Source of the DNA: Biscogniauxia marginata
Lineage: Eukaryota; Ascomycota; Sordariomycetes; Xylariales; Xylariaceae
Length of the DNA stretch: 64,000 nt
Direction: 5' to 3'
Assembly: GCA_022695795.1 (NCBI GenBank)
Contig: MU404065.1
Span: 186,001-250,000 of the forward strand
Part shown: positions 12,430-22,115 of the stretch, one piece after another
How positions within the stretch are numbered: the first letter of the stretch is position 1
Layout: the number at the start of each line of letters is the position of its first letter
The notes under the pieces: model-generated
Database searches by the model: none
Told to the model about the DNA's origin: nothing
What the model saw: the letters and a program-made list of their open reading frames with translations, nothing else
Position numbers and translations under genes: made by a program

Positions 12430-14553
12430 TCATTTAACACCGATGAAACCGATGCCGTTCCTCGCGACGCCGACGGCCTTCTTGAGGGCCTGCTCCTCGG
12501 CGTCGGTCCACTTGACCGTGAGCTCGTCCCAGTTGCTGCCGGGCGCGTTGTACTCCTTCTTGAACTGGGCCTGCATGGCCTGCAGCCGGCTCATCTCGCG
12601 CGGGTCGCCCGAGCCGCTGAACACGAGGAAGCCGGTGCAGGGCGGCAGTGCCTCGTGGATCCGCTTGATGCGCCGCGCCAGGTTCCGCACGCACGCCTCG
12701 AGCGAGGTCCCCGACAGGTCCGGCGGCTGCAGCGGCGCGTCCGTGCCCTCCCGGTTGCGGTTCCACCAGCCCTGGAAGGCCTCGAGCTCGCGGAACCGCG
12801 CAAAGACGAAATCGACGCCGCCAGCGGGTATCTCCTCGGCCGCCGGGTCGCCGCTCACCGCACGCATGACGCCTTCCAGTACCTCCTCGTCGGACTTGCA
12901 GCCGATAGGGAAGGTGGAGGCTGCACCAGCACCCTTCATTGGATCTCCCCAGTCTATCATGGCACTCGACTTTCCGACTCGGGCACCGCCTGTGGCTTCG
13001 ACTCCGCCATTCGCCCGGTAAGACGTTCCCAGGCGATTAAGACGCCGGAATAGATTTTCTCCTTGTGATTCGTGGTTTCCCCATGCCTTGCCCTTCTCGC
13101 ACTTCTGCTTCACGAGATCTAGGCAGGCCTTTGCATCTTCTATCGAGTCATGCCCACTAGCGCCTTTCTGTATCTCACGCTTCAGGAATCGTTGTGACAG
13201 GAACTTGAGGCTGTTCTTCAAAGGAGGCCCTCGGTTGTGTGGAAATATGAGGGCAGTGTCGACAATAAACGGGTGTGTTAGCTGCAAGGCCTTTAAGTCT
13301 GACTCTAGCGAGTGTCCAACAAGTATAGTTCGCGGATGGAGTATTTCAAGCAGCTTGGCCTGGATATCCCTGAGAGTCGTAGTCACGGGAGCTAGCATCT
13401 CCTCTGTTATACCTGAGAAGCGGGTAACATAGTCGATGATAGGCTTGTCTGGCTTGACGAGCTCATCAAGAATGATTGTTCCCTCCCAATTAACCAGACT
13501 TACTCTCGTCAGAGAATATTCGTCCAGGTCTGTCATACACATCTCGCAGTCAAGGGCAAGGACTTCTCGGCCGGCTGTAATGCTTCCTTGTTGAATCTCC
13601 TCTTCTGGCACATCCCCGTCGTCGAAGTTCTCGACATTTGTATGCACCCAGCCCTCCGGGTCCTCGAAATGCTGTCGTCGCTCTGCGGGTATACAAGCCG
13701 GGTGCAACACGTAGCCATTTGGTTGGAAGTCCTCGGGCATCGCAAGAAACTCGGTAATCCTTGTGCGCTCGTCCTTCCAGCCCTTTGGCTCTCTTACTGG
13801 TTGTACGCCCTTCTGATTTCGTTCTTCCTTGGTCTTTTCACTGGGCGCCGTGAGCATTGTACCCATAGGCGAGCGCATGAACCCGTATTTCTCATTGCCG
13901 GGGGTCCTGACGGGCCATAGGTGGGGAAACATGTCGGCGAAATCTTTCAAGATCTCGGGGAGCTCTTCTTTTTTCAGCAGCCGCGGGTAGTAGTCATCTG
14001 GAGATGTAAGAACGCGGGACTTGTGCTCGAAATCGGGGGACAGGTCATTGTAAGTAGCGAAGTTGACATCTTGCTTGAACATGGCTTCTTCAAGACCCGG
14101 GACCATGATGGCGACTATCTTTCGGAACTGGGGCCGATGAGCAATAGCAACCCATTGGGGGGAGACGCCTTCAGCGAAAATGTATAGTATCAGGTTCCGC
14201 AGTTGATCGAGGGCGATCTTGGACTGAAGCTTCGCATTATAGTTGAAGGTGATAGAAGGATAGCTGGATGACGCAGTAGAGGGAATCTTCTTCGCTTTTT
14301 TGCTCTTCTTGGCCGATTTCTTTTCGACCTTCTCCCATCCGTCTTCATTCTCGTCATGCGGCCTTGAACGCTTCAGGCTGCTGGTATCAGAAATAGCTGT
14401 CTCGGCAGAGGTCTCTTTGGTCAGATCGTCGGGGAGCTGCGATTCGAGGTCGTCAACTTGCGGCGCCGCGTCGAGGCCAGGTATGGAGTCGCTGGGAATG
14501 ATGAACGAGTCGGGTATAAAACCGTCGTGATCAATGGCTGCAGTATCCTCCAT
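12430..14553 (-). CDS. Rex1-like 3'-5' RNA exonuclease (DEDDh)
   Basis: Nuclear exonuclease of 707 residues, single exon. By family it trims 3' ends of 5S rRNA, 5.8S rRNA and tRNA precursors. The exonuclease domain starts at about residue 330. Catalytic acids are D335 and E337 in LALDCEMCMT, D419 in GHSLESDLKAL, then H468 and D473 in GHDSIEDAKACL. The segment KPDKPIIDYVTRFSGITEEM is characteristic of the Rex1 branch rather than Rex3 or Rex4. Residues 78-89 form a Lys-rich nuclear-localisation signal. The open frame extends 12 codons further upstream but without an ATG, so the start is placed at 14553. The C-terminal 170 residues are outside the catalytic core and are encoded by DNA of much higher GC than the rest. 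It is divergent from the Mis18-like gene across 553 bases. Confidence 0.9.
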   Translation of the reverse strand: MEDTAAIDHDGFIPDSFIIPSDSIPGLDAAPQVDDLESQLPDDLTKETSAETAISDTSSLKRSRPHDENEDGWEKVEKKSAKKSKKAKKIPSTASSSYPSITFNYNAKLQSKIALDQLRNLILYIFAEGVSPQWVAIAHRPQFRKIVAIMVPGLEEAMFKQDVNFATYNDLSPDFEHKSRVLTSPDDYYPRLLKKEELPEILKDFADMFPHLWPVRTPGNEKYGFMRSPMGTMLTAPSEKTKEERNQKGVQPVREPKGWKDERTRITEFLAMPEDFQPNGYVLHPACIPAERRQHFEDPEGWVHTNVENFDDGDVPEEEIQQGSITAGREVLALDCEMCMTDLDEYSLTRVSLVNWEGTIILDELVKPDKPIIDYVTRFSGITEEMLAPVTTTLRDIQAKLLEILHPRTILVGHSLESDLKALQLTHPFIVDTALIFPHNRGPPLKNSLKFLSQRFLKREIQKGASGHDSIEDAKACLDLVKQKCEKGKAWGNHESQGENLFRRLNRLGTSYRANGGVEATGGARVGKSSAMIDWGDPMKGAGAASTFPIGCKSDEEVLEGVMRAVSGDPAAEEIPAGGVDFVFARFRELEAFQGWWNRNREGTDAPLQPPDLSGTSLEACVRNLARRIKRIHEALPPCTGFLVFSGSGDPREMSRLQAMQAQFKKEYNAPGSNWDELTVKWTDAEEQALKKAVGVARNGIGFIGVK

Positions 14554-15106
14554 TGTCGCTATTTCCTGAGGATGTGAGGCTGGGTTCAAGAATGAGGCTT
14601 ACGCGGCGACCCAAGGGAGGGGAGAATTAATGGAGAAGAACAAGCTGGAGGAAAGAAGCGCTATTGAAGTTTTATCAGCAAGTGTGCTAGAGTCCTGTAC
14701 GTACGCAGGGGTCCATGCTTCCATGCTGGTTTGGCGGCACGGTGCCCCACTAGAAAAAGCTCGGTGTTCATCAGTGTGGGGGAGGCTAGGGGGGGAATAG
14801 CAGGGGATGTTTCTAGTGGGCTACAGCGGTTCAATTGCTTATCAGCTTATCAGATCATCGCTAAAACCGCTAGACGGCATGCATTTTCAGAGCTGAGGTA
14901 CGAAATACTACCTATTCCAGGTATGCCCGGGCATTCAAACTACTACTGCTTCTAGTCCCCAGCCTCCTCAACGCAGGAACCCGCTGGATGATTCCTACCT
15001 TTATTGCTTCAACGTCGTCCCCATCTTCCTAAACCCATTGCGGGTTTCTACACTCTACTGCCATCCCCTAACAGTATCTAGACCCTTACAAGAGAACTCA
15101 GCAAAA
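14554..15106. promoter_or_regulatory. bidirectional promoter, Rex1-like / Mis18-like genes
   Basis: 553 bases between two divergent start codons. No TATA box stands out; control elements of both genes must lie here or in the gene bodies. Confidence 0.5.
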
Positions 15107-16756
15107 ATGGAGCAGGTATTTTGCAGCTGCATCAAATGCAACCAACGCTTAAGCCAGTTCTTGAACCTCTGGACGAAGATCGGGAAAAGTTATATCAGCC
15201 CCATTGTCCAAGCTGAAGTTCCCTTAAATGTAGTAGCATCAGGCGAGGTACGACTGGGAGAAGCGCAGACAGTGGTAGTTGGTTGGTATGATCTCGGAAT
15301 GAGTATCTTATGCTGTGATAGATACTAACAAAATATTTGGCCATAGCCAGCTTCAAGATATAAAATGCACCAAATGCAGCGCTATTGTTGGTCTTAAATG
15401 TACGGATACACCGGTGAACCATGTTCTTCACACGTAAGCGCAATCGAAACAGGGCTAAGTTAGTATAATAGCTAATAAAGTATGCCGTATAGGGGCCAAC
15501 TATTACTACGCATATCATCAATCTTGGTCACCAATATCGATGACAATACTACTGTGACAGCTATAATACAGAGGACACTAAAGTTGCGGGAACCATCTAG
15601 CAACAGAGCTACAACTTTTAGTCAACCCTCGAACTACCAAGGTGGCTCGGATCACTTCGCGAATGATAGCAATACTTCACCGATCCCCGACGCGCTTGAT
15701 CTCACTCACCTCCTAACAGACTTGGATGCCCAGAGAGAAGAGATCCAAAGACTTGATAGTGCAGGCTACCAAATAGTGGCAACATTCAACCAGGCTGTTC
15801 AGCGCATGGACGCCGACGTCCAGAAGTTGAGAGATGGAATGACCGAGTTGCAAAGAAACTTAGGGGAAAACCACGCAAAGACTGCCGGTGTGGAAGATGA
15901 CATTAAGATGCTCAAATCTGAGCTTATGGGAGTGAGAGATCTCGCTCAAGATATATCCCCTTATGAGCGCCTTGAAAATGAAATCTCCACCGCCAAGCAG
16001 AGCATCAACTCTGTGCACCTATATTTGAATAGCGAGCTCGACAGGTCCACCGTCGAACAGCTACAGAAGCATGATGCGATCAGTTCTGACTTAGCAAGCG
16101 TACACCGCGACCTGGAGGGCCTTCGCAAAGAGTTGGACAAAGCCAGAAATTCGGCAAAAGAGAGCATTTCCACATCCAAGGCTTATGCGAAGGAAGTCAT
16201 CTCTCTAAAGGCTGAACTTAAGCAGCTAAGAGAAGAGATGGCTCATGAACGGTCTCAAAAGTCGTTGTCTAGCAACCCCATATTTCCATCACGCGAGATC
16301 GATATTCTCACAAGCAACATCACTAAGATCGGGCAAAGGGCAAGCCAGGTCGAGACGCTCCAGATGGAATTTGACTTGCTCAAGGGTCGCGTACAGAGAA
16401 TGGAGGCGCAAAGTTTTGCTCCACACAAGGATACAGAATTTGACATCCAAACCATAGACCCCTTGAAACAGCGTTCAGAGAGCCTTCGACGTAAGAGGTC
16501 TCCTGACTCTCGTTTAGACGAGCCTATGGGCTCAGGAGCATCTTCTGCGATCTCTGCAGCCAAGAGACCTGCTCTTGACGCTAGGCCAAACTCTCTAACG
16601 AGACGCTGTGATTCCAGGAGTTCACCACTGCCGACCAGGACCCCAAATATAGACGCAAGGCCATCTCGGCTGACAAAGGCTGGGGTGGTTGACAAACGAA
16701 CTCTCAGGCGTGGCACGAGGCGTTCCATGATAGAAGATAGAGTTGCAAACGGATGA
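15107..16756 (+). CDS. Mis18/Yippee-like zinc domain with long coiled coil
   Basis: Protein of 509 residues. Exons are 15107-15285, 15347-15433 and 15493-16756 (introns of 61 and 59 bases; the first has an actaac branch). Residues 1-100 resemble the Mis18/Yippee fold: Cys8-x2-Cys11 near the start, and Cys67-x2-Cys70 followed by a VGLKCTDTPVNHVLHT-like strand and a hydrophobic strand. Mis18 proteins help load the centromeric histone CENP-A. Residues about 160-345 and 355-395 are heptad-rich and should form coiled coils. The tail is basic, Ser/Arg-rich and probably disordered. S. pombe Mis18 is much shorter (about 194 residues), so this is a long form. Family assignment is from motif spacing only. 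A Yippee-type protein of other function is the alternative. The stop lies 36 bases before that of the convergent SET-MYND gene. Confidence 0.68.
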
Positions 16757-16792
16757 ACACCAGCTTCACAATTAACATGCTCGTTGTCATTG

Positions 16793-18638
16793 TCATGAAC
16801 TAAATTCAGAAGCCATGATTTCTAGGGCGAATTGAGATAACTCCCGTATTGGATTTAACACGGCACTTTCGAAGAATCGTGTTTCTTCTACACCCTTCGG
16901 GTTTCTGATAAACGCCTTGACCAGGGAATCTTCCGGTTCGCGGCCAGGTAAGGACTCGATATCGCTCAGCAAGTCCGTTGCTTGGCGGTATACTTGCCAT
17001 TCGGTTGAGTGAGCTGCCGGTCCATAGTGGGCAACCAACGCCAACAAAACCTGACACATGGTGGCTTGATCCACCTTGCTAAGAATCTGAGAGATTTTCG
17101 TCGCAATGGGCCCCGAGCCTTTACTTGGTTCCGAGCCCATATCCGCTGGGGCAGTATTAGACAGGAGCTTGGCGATCATAAACAATCCTTTCACCCTCTG
17201 AGGCCCGAATGGCATGGGTGACCTATATGGGTCACAGTTCAAAGCTATAAAACAGGAAATAGCGAGACTGTATATGAAGTGGCCATTCTCGCTAAAATAG
17301 ATGTTGGTCTCGGCGAGCACTTGACTCATTGGGTCGATGGCGTATAATTCGGCCTTCCAAAGCGGTTCACAGGCTTTCCAGCGTTGTCTCAGTTGCTTTA
17401 CCTTACCTTCTGAATTCTGCCCTCGAAGTGGCTCGGAGCAAGTCGGATATATGTCTTCAACGGCCCGTTGCAGTGTTTTGTCCGAATGAAGAAACCGACT
17501 AATTGGGGGATTCCGTAACTTTTGTAGGTCGGGAAACAGGCTTAAAGAGTTCAGCTCAAGATGCGGGTACTTCTGACAGACCTGATATAAATCCAAGTCA
17601 TCTTCACACCGAAGACAAGTACAATCGAAATGATAGCGCCTTTTCAACGCTTCCTGGCGGTGCGTACGATGTGGCGTGCATTCTACGACCAGATAATCAG
17701 CACCTAAAAGCTCGGCTTCATAGTCATAGGACAGACTTACCGATATAGGAGATTTCGATCTCCTCATCTTTCTTGATCTCTTGATATGCGTGTAGAATGG
17801 CCTTACGTCCAATAAATTGTACAAATGCGTTTGGCACGCACGAATGGTTGACCATAGCAAGCGCGAAATTCAGAAACAGCCCATTCTGCCCAATATCCGC
17901 ATCTAGCCTGTTGAAGGAGTTGACTTGGAGCTAGATAGACATATTTTGATCAGCAAAGGAATGATACCCTCTTGTGGCTTCGGTAAACGGCTCAAGTAAG
18001 GAGACTATTTTCCGCCAGAAACAAGCCAAAGTCTTCCGTGTCAAACTCACCTTACACAAGATCTCAATAGCATCGGCCACGCTCCGTGGCGTCGCCTCGG
18101 CCCCCGTATAGTGCAGTGCAGCCAAGGCCTGCAGCTGCATATCCCCCCAGGCGTCGCGATCCCGCCGGAAGGCGTCTACGTGGCCCTCTAGCTCGGCCAG
18201 CGGCACTCCGGCTGGCCGCATCAGCAGCGCCTTCACGAGCGCCCGCACGGGCGTGGGCAGGGCGCCGCGGCCCTCGTCCCGCACGCGCCGGAAGACCTCG
18301 CACTCGGCCTTGTGCGCGCCCGACCGCCAGTCCGCGCGCTGGCACGCCGGCGAACAGTACGCCGCCGTCCGGCACCCCGTGCAGGCGCGCACCGGCGCCG
18401 TCGCCGACAGGCACCGGTGGCACGTCTCGCCCAGGTGCGCGCCGTCCGGGATCGCGATCGTAACAGGGTTTCCGCTTCCGCCGCCGCCGGAGGAGGAGGA
18501 CTCGCCCTCGAACACGGCGATCGTGGCGCCCGGACTGAAGTGCCGGGTCGCGGTCACGCCGCGGCCGCGGGGGGACGGGGACGAGGACGAGGACGATGGC
18601 GTGGTGAGGGAGATGCCCGGGGGGAGGGGAATGGGCAT
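16793..18638 (-). CDS. SET-MYND (SMYD-type) lysine methyltransferase-like protein
   Basis: Predicted protein-lysine methyltransferase of 555 residues. Exons (minus strand) are 18638-18051, 17930-17741 and 17682-16793. Residues 1-72 are low-complexity with the start of the split SET domain. The MYND zinc finger uses C73, C76, C86, C89, C95, C99, H109 and C113. The SET core follows in exon 2, with the cofactor-binding motif MVNHSCVPNA (N224-C227) and DEEIEISY. The post-SET cysteines lie in YHFDCTCLRC in exon 3. The joins ILCK/LQVNSFNRL and ISYI/ECTPHRTHRQEAL match the family layout exactly. The C-terminal 330 residues are helical, as in SMYD proteins. Exon 1 is very GC-rich compared with exon 3. 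Substrate unknown. Confidence 0.85.
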
Positions 18639-19395
18639 GGTGGTTGGTTTTTTTTATGTTGTTCTTTTTAGATGGTTAGGGGGAAGGGATTCACGGTAAC
18701 TCGGGAGTGAGCGAGGGTTGATTAATGTATTAGTTAATCAACGTAGAGGTTATAAAATGTTTTAAGTGTGGTTGGTTGATGCGCTGTCTCATTGTTGAGA
18801 GGTGTAAATGGGGGGCGCTTTTCACTGAACGTTTGTGGAGAAAAAAAAGTTGCATTTTGCGGAGGCGACAACCGCCAACTTAATAATAAAACCTCCCTTT
18901 CGCAAACGGATTTCAATAATCAACTGCAGACAAGTCATTATGATCATTTCGCAATCTTTAGCTTATAAAAGCTTCTAATGATTATGAGACATCTGTTATT
19001 TTCATCACAAGTCCGGTTTTACTAACGATAGGTTAATGTTATCTATCATCCCTGAATCTGCGAGTTTAGTGAGTTCCAGAAGAGGAAATTCAGATGTTAA
19101 AAGCATCGAACATGGTTGTCCTCTTTTGCCCACTAGCTCATCCGTGAATAAGCAACACCCCGGGTGAGTCATCCGGCAGTGTGTGTAGTTCGCGTTCGTG
19201 TGTGGAAGACCACGGCACCGAAGGTACTCGGCTGAAGGATTCGGCCTAGGCCTAAAGTACATCGATGATACTTCCTAATCAAGTCTTATAGTGTAAAGGC
19301 TTCGATATGCTACTTAAGGAGCTGAACCACCCTCCGAGTCGGCAATAGGAGATAGTTTTGCACTACCCTACCTATAGATATTTATCCCTTCCAAG
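18639..19395. promoter_or_regulatory. bidirectional promoter, SET-MYND / GNAT genes
   Basis: 757 bases between divergent start codons. The middle part (about 18720-19010) is AT-rich. No gene seen. Confidence 0.5.
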
Positions 19396-20147
19396 ATGCC
19401 TCTAGAGCTACAACCTGCCACCGAGGCCGACGCCCGCCGCGCCGTCGAGATCGAAGCGCTCGCCTATGCGCCAAGCCCGTTCAATGCTATCCTGTTCCCG
19501 GGCCCGTTCCCGCCCGAGGCTAGGGACTTCAGAGCGGCGGAGCTAGCTAAGGAGATGAAGGAGGACGCCACGGCTCGCTGGCTTAAAATCGTCGATATGG
19601 ACCTTGAAGGTGACGGTGAGCAGAAGATGATCGCTTTCGCCAAATGGCACGTTTACGCCGACGGGCCGACGCCGGGCACGTCGCGGACCTTCGGGCCCGG
19701 GTGCAACGCTGAGGCTTGCGAGATGCTGTTCGGTGGCACCGCGAGGCTAAAGACGGCTCTGATGGGGGATAAGCCTTATGTCTGTGAGTAGGCCCCCCTC
19801 CCCCTTTTTTTTGTTGTTGCTATATATATAGTACAATAACTACCCTTTGGGTTTCTAGTCGTCGATGTACTGTAGGTAACTAACATCTTATACCCGCCCT
19901 GGAAGACCTCAGGTTCCTACACACAGACCCCAAGCATCAGGATCGCGGGGCCGGTACTATGCTAGTGAAATGGGGACTTGAAGAGGCCAAGAAACTGGGT
20001 CTTGTCGCTTACCTCGAGTCCTCGGAGGCGGGACACTCGTTGTATAAGAAATGCGGCTTCCGCGATGTCGAGTGCCTGTCGGTCGACTTGAGCAGGTGGG
20101 GCGCCACGACGATGCATAACACATGGTCGATGACATGCGATCCGTAG
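19396..20147 (+). CDS. GNAT-family N-acetyltransferase
   Basis: Acetyl-CoA-dependent acetyltransferase of 209 residues, a usual size for small fungal GNATs. Exons are 19396-19783 and 19906-20147. The 122-base intron has a GTGAGT donor, an actaac branch and an unusual AAG acceptor. This join gives KPYVYLRFLHTDPKHQ, which aligns without gaps to the family pattern of a strand followed by T-x-P. The cofactor-binding loop is HQDRGAGTML (Q/R-x-x-G-x-G/A type), then the helix LVKWGLEEAKKLG. The segment AYLESSEAGHSLYKKCGF is the usual C-terminal part (residues S-x-x-G and Y-K-x-G-F). Substrate cannot be told. The N-terminal region ALAYAPSPFNAILFPGP is typical of fungal members. Confidence 0.88.
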
Positions 20148-20827
20148 GAGAGAGAGCACTCCCATTGACAACCAAAGGGTTTGGTTTGTTTTTTATTATT
20201 GTTGTTATTGTCTCCGGTGGGAGTGTTGCATGGCAGTATAGCCACTGTCCGTTCTATAAGACGTTTAGGAGGATTCTCCACGATAGCATGATAATATTGT
20301 ATACGCATACCTACCTACCTTAAGTGTTATATTAACAGAAAGGTCGACTTTACATTGATGTTTCAAATAAATGGGGTTGCCTACTATTAAACTTATCATA
20401 TTTATTCACTGTAAATTGGCGAACTATATATTGTTTAATAAGCTGAACATGCCTTATATAGGTAATACTCCTTGGAATATGCATGTACTAGGGTATACAT
20501 CTATACGGTGTGGTCATAGTGGGGCCGATATAACGGCGATGCCTAAACATAATGAGCAATAGTTAAATCCAGTTTGTTTAATGAGATTTTGTACAACTTC
20601 TATTTAACCCAACAAGAAAAGAAGAGCAAAAGAAAAACTGGAAAAAAGCCGAGGCTATCACGTTTTCTGACTTGAACCTCAGAAGACCAAGGGGCCCACA
20701 AGTTAGAGTAAGGTCAGGCCATTTATGAGAAATTCCAGAGTTCCCTGTTCTCCGCATCTCATCGTCGGGACCCGAGAGCGCCACCTGAATTTCTAAGCCC
20801 ACTACCCAGGCAGCGCCTGTCTTCATC
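20148..20827. other. intergenic, partly AT-rich
   Basis: No gene. About 20330-20480 is AT-rich; a CTACCTACC motif lies at 20310. Holds the 3' end of the GNAT gene and the promoter of the FolB-domain gene. Confidence 0.5.
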
Positions 20828-21917
20828 ATGCTATCATCCTTCAAAGTCCCTCCAAATATGGACGTGGAGGGAAAGGCGGACCCACCGGCGCCCTTGGTTA
20901 GCTCCTGGCAGGTGCGCGCCGAAGCCGGCGAGCCCATTGCCATAGTCCGCGTCCGGAATCTCCAGAGCGCCCTGCCCGTCGGCCGGGACGCCTGGGGGCG
21001 GCCGAACAAGCTGCAGCCCGTGCTCCTCTCGTCCGAGATCTCGTTTGCCCACCCCTTCTCCGCCGCCTCGGCCGACGACAAGCTCAGCTCCGAGACCGTC
21101 CACTACGGCAACCTGAGCAAGACCATCCTCAGCAGCCTCGAGCTCTGGGGCCAGGGCAAACCGGCCAAGACCCCGGCCGCGGAGGCGATCGCCGCGACGG
21201 GATCGGCGGCTGAGGCAGCCGAGGTCGAGGGCCCGACGACCGCCGACGTCTTCGAGTTGCTGTGGGTGCGCATGACGGGCCGCGTGCTCGACGGGAGCCG
21301 CGTCGCGCTGCCGGTGGACCAGGTCCCGTTCCTGGACGCGGCGAGACTGCGGTCGCTATCGCTCGCGCTGCACCTGCCGAAGGCGTCGCTGCTCGGGGCC
21401 GGTGTCAGCCTGGCGGCCACGGCGTGCTTCAAGGAGGTGCTCGAGAAGAACCCGCTGCGCGCGTACTCGCGCACCTTGCGCATCCACGGCCTGCACGTGC
21501 AGGCCCTGATCGGCATCAACCCGAACGAGCGCAACGCCAAGCAGATGGTCGTCGCCGACGTCGAGGTCGAGAAGTTCGACGCCGCCGAGGACATCCACAG
21601 CGAGTTGGAGAGGACCATAGTCGATGTGAGCTAACCTTAGCACGATCCGGCGACTTGCCCCCTAAGCCCGCTCGCTCTCTTAGTTCAAGTAGTAGTTCCC
21701 TTTGCTAACGGCTCTTCAGGCAATAGAGAATTCATCTTTTGGCACCCTCGAGGCCCTCGGGAATCACGTGGCCGAGAAGATATTATCAGACTTCAGGATC
21801 GGAGATAGCCCGAAACCCATGAGAGAGCGCGGGTGGCAGGTCAAAGTCTGTCTGGAGAAGCCCATCGCCGTACCTCTTGCTGAGTGCCCTTCGGTTGAGA
21901 TTAGGGTGGGGTCGTAA
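20828..21917 (+). CDS. FolB (dihydroneopterin aldolase)-domain protein, tandem
   Basis: 331 residues. Exons are 20828-21625 and 21720-21917; the 94-base intron has a gctaac branch. Two FolB-like segments are visible. The N-terminal one (about 37-110) begins IAIVRVRNLQSALPVG and is poorly conserved. The C-terminal one (about 217-330) begins TLRIHGLHVQALIGINPNER and continues through QMVVADVEVE, IVDAIENSSFGTLEALG and a KVCLEKP strand. Dihydroneopterin aldolase makes 6-hydroxymethyl-dihydropterin for folate. In fungi that step is usually carried out by the trifunctional Fol1 protein, so this separate protein may have another pteridine role. Translation could also start at the Met 10 codons downstream. 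Its stop is 198 bases from that of the convergent amidase gene. Confidence 0.78.
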
Positions 21918-22115
21918 CAATCATTTATCTACTAGGCGGCTATGCAGTAGCATTAGATGAGAGCGAAGACAGAGGAATCTATAATAGCCGCAGGTATATA
22001 GGCACGTACAAATCCATATGGGGAAACGGTAAGTATTGCAACAACACGAGCTGGCTTGCGCTCCTAACGTGGACAATATGATAGGTGATTGGATCATTAC
22101 GAATTATGGTTTGCA

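Noticed and set aside
12190..13053. long plus-strand frames opposite the Rex1-like gene
   Set aside because: Shadow frames caused by high GC; the minus strand encodes the intact DEDDh exonuclease.
19859..19871. 13-base micro-exon in the GNAT gene between two TAG/CAG-type introns
   Set aside because: It keeps frame but inserts two extra residues in the conserved strand; a single intron ending at AAG 19905 gives a gap-free family match.
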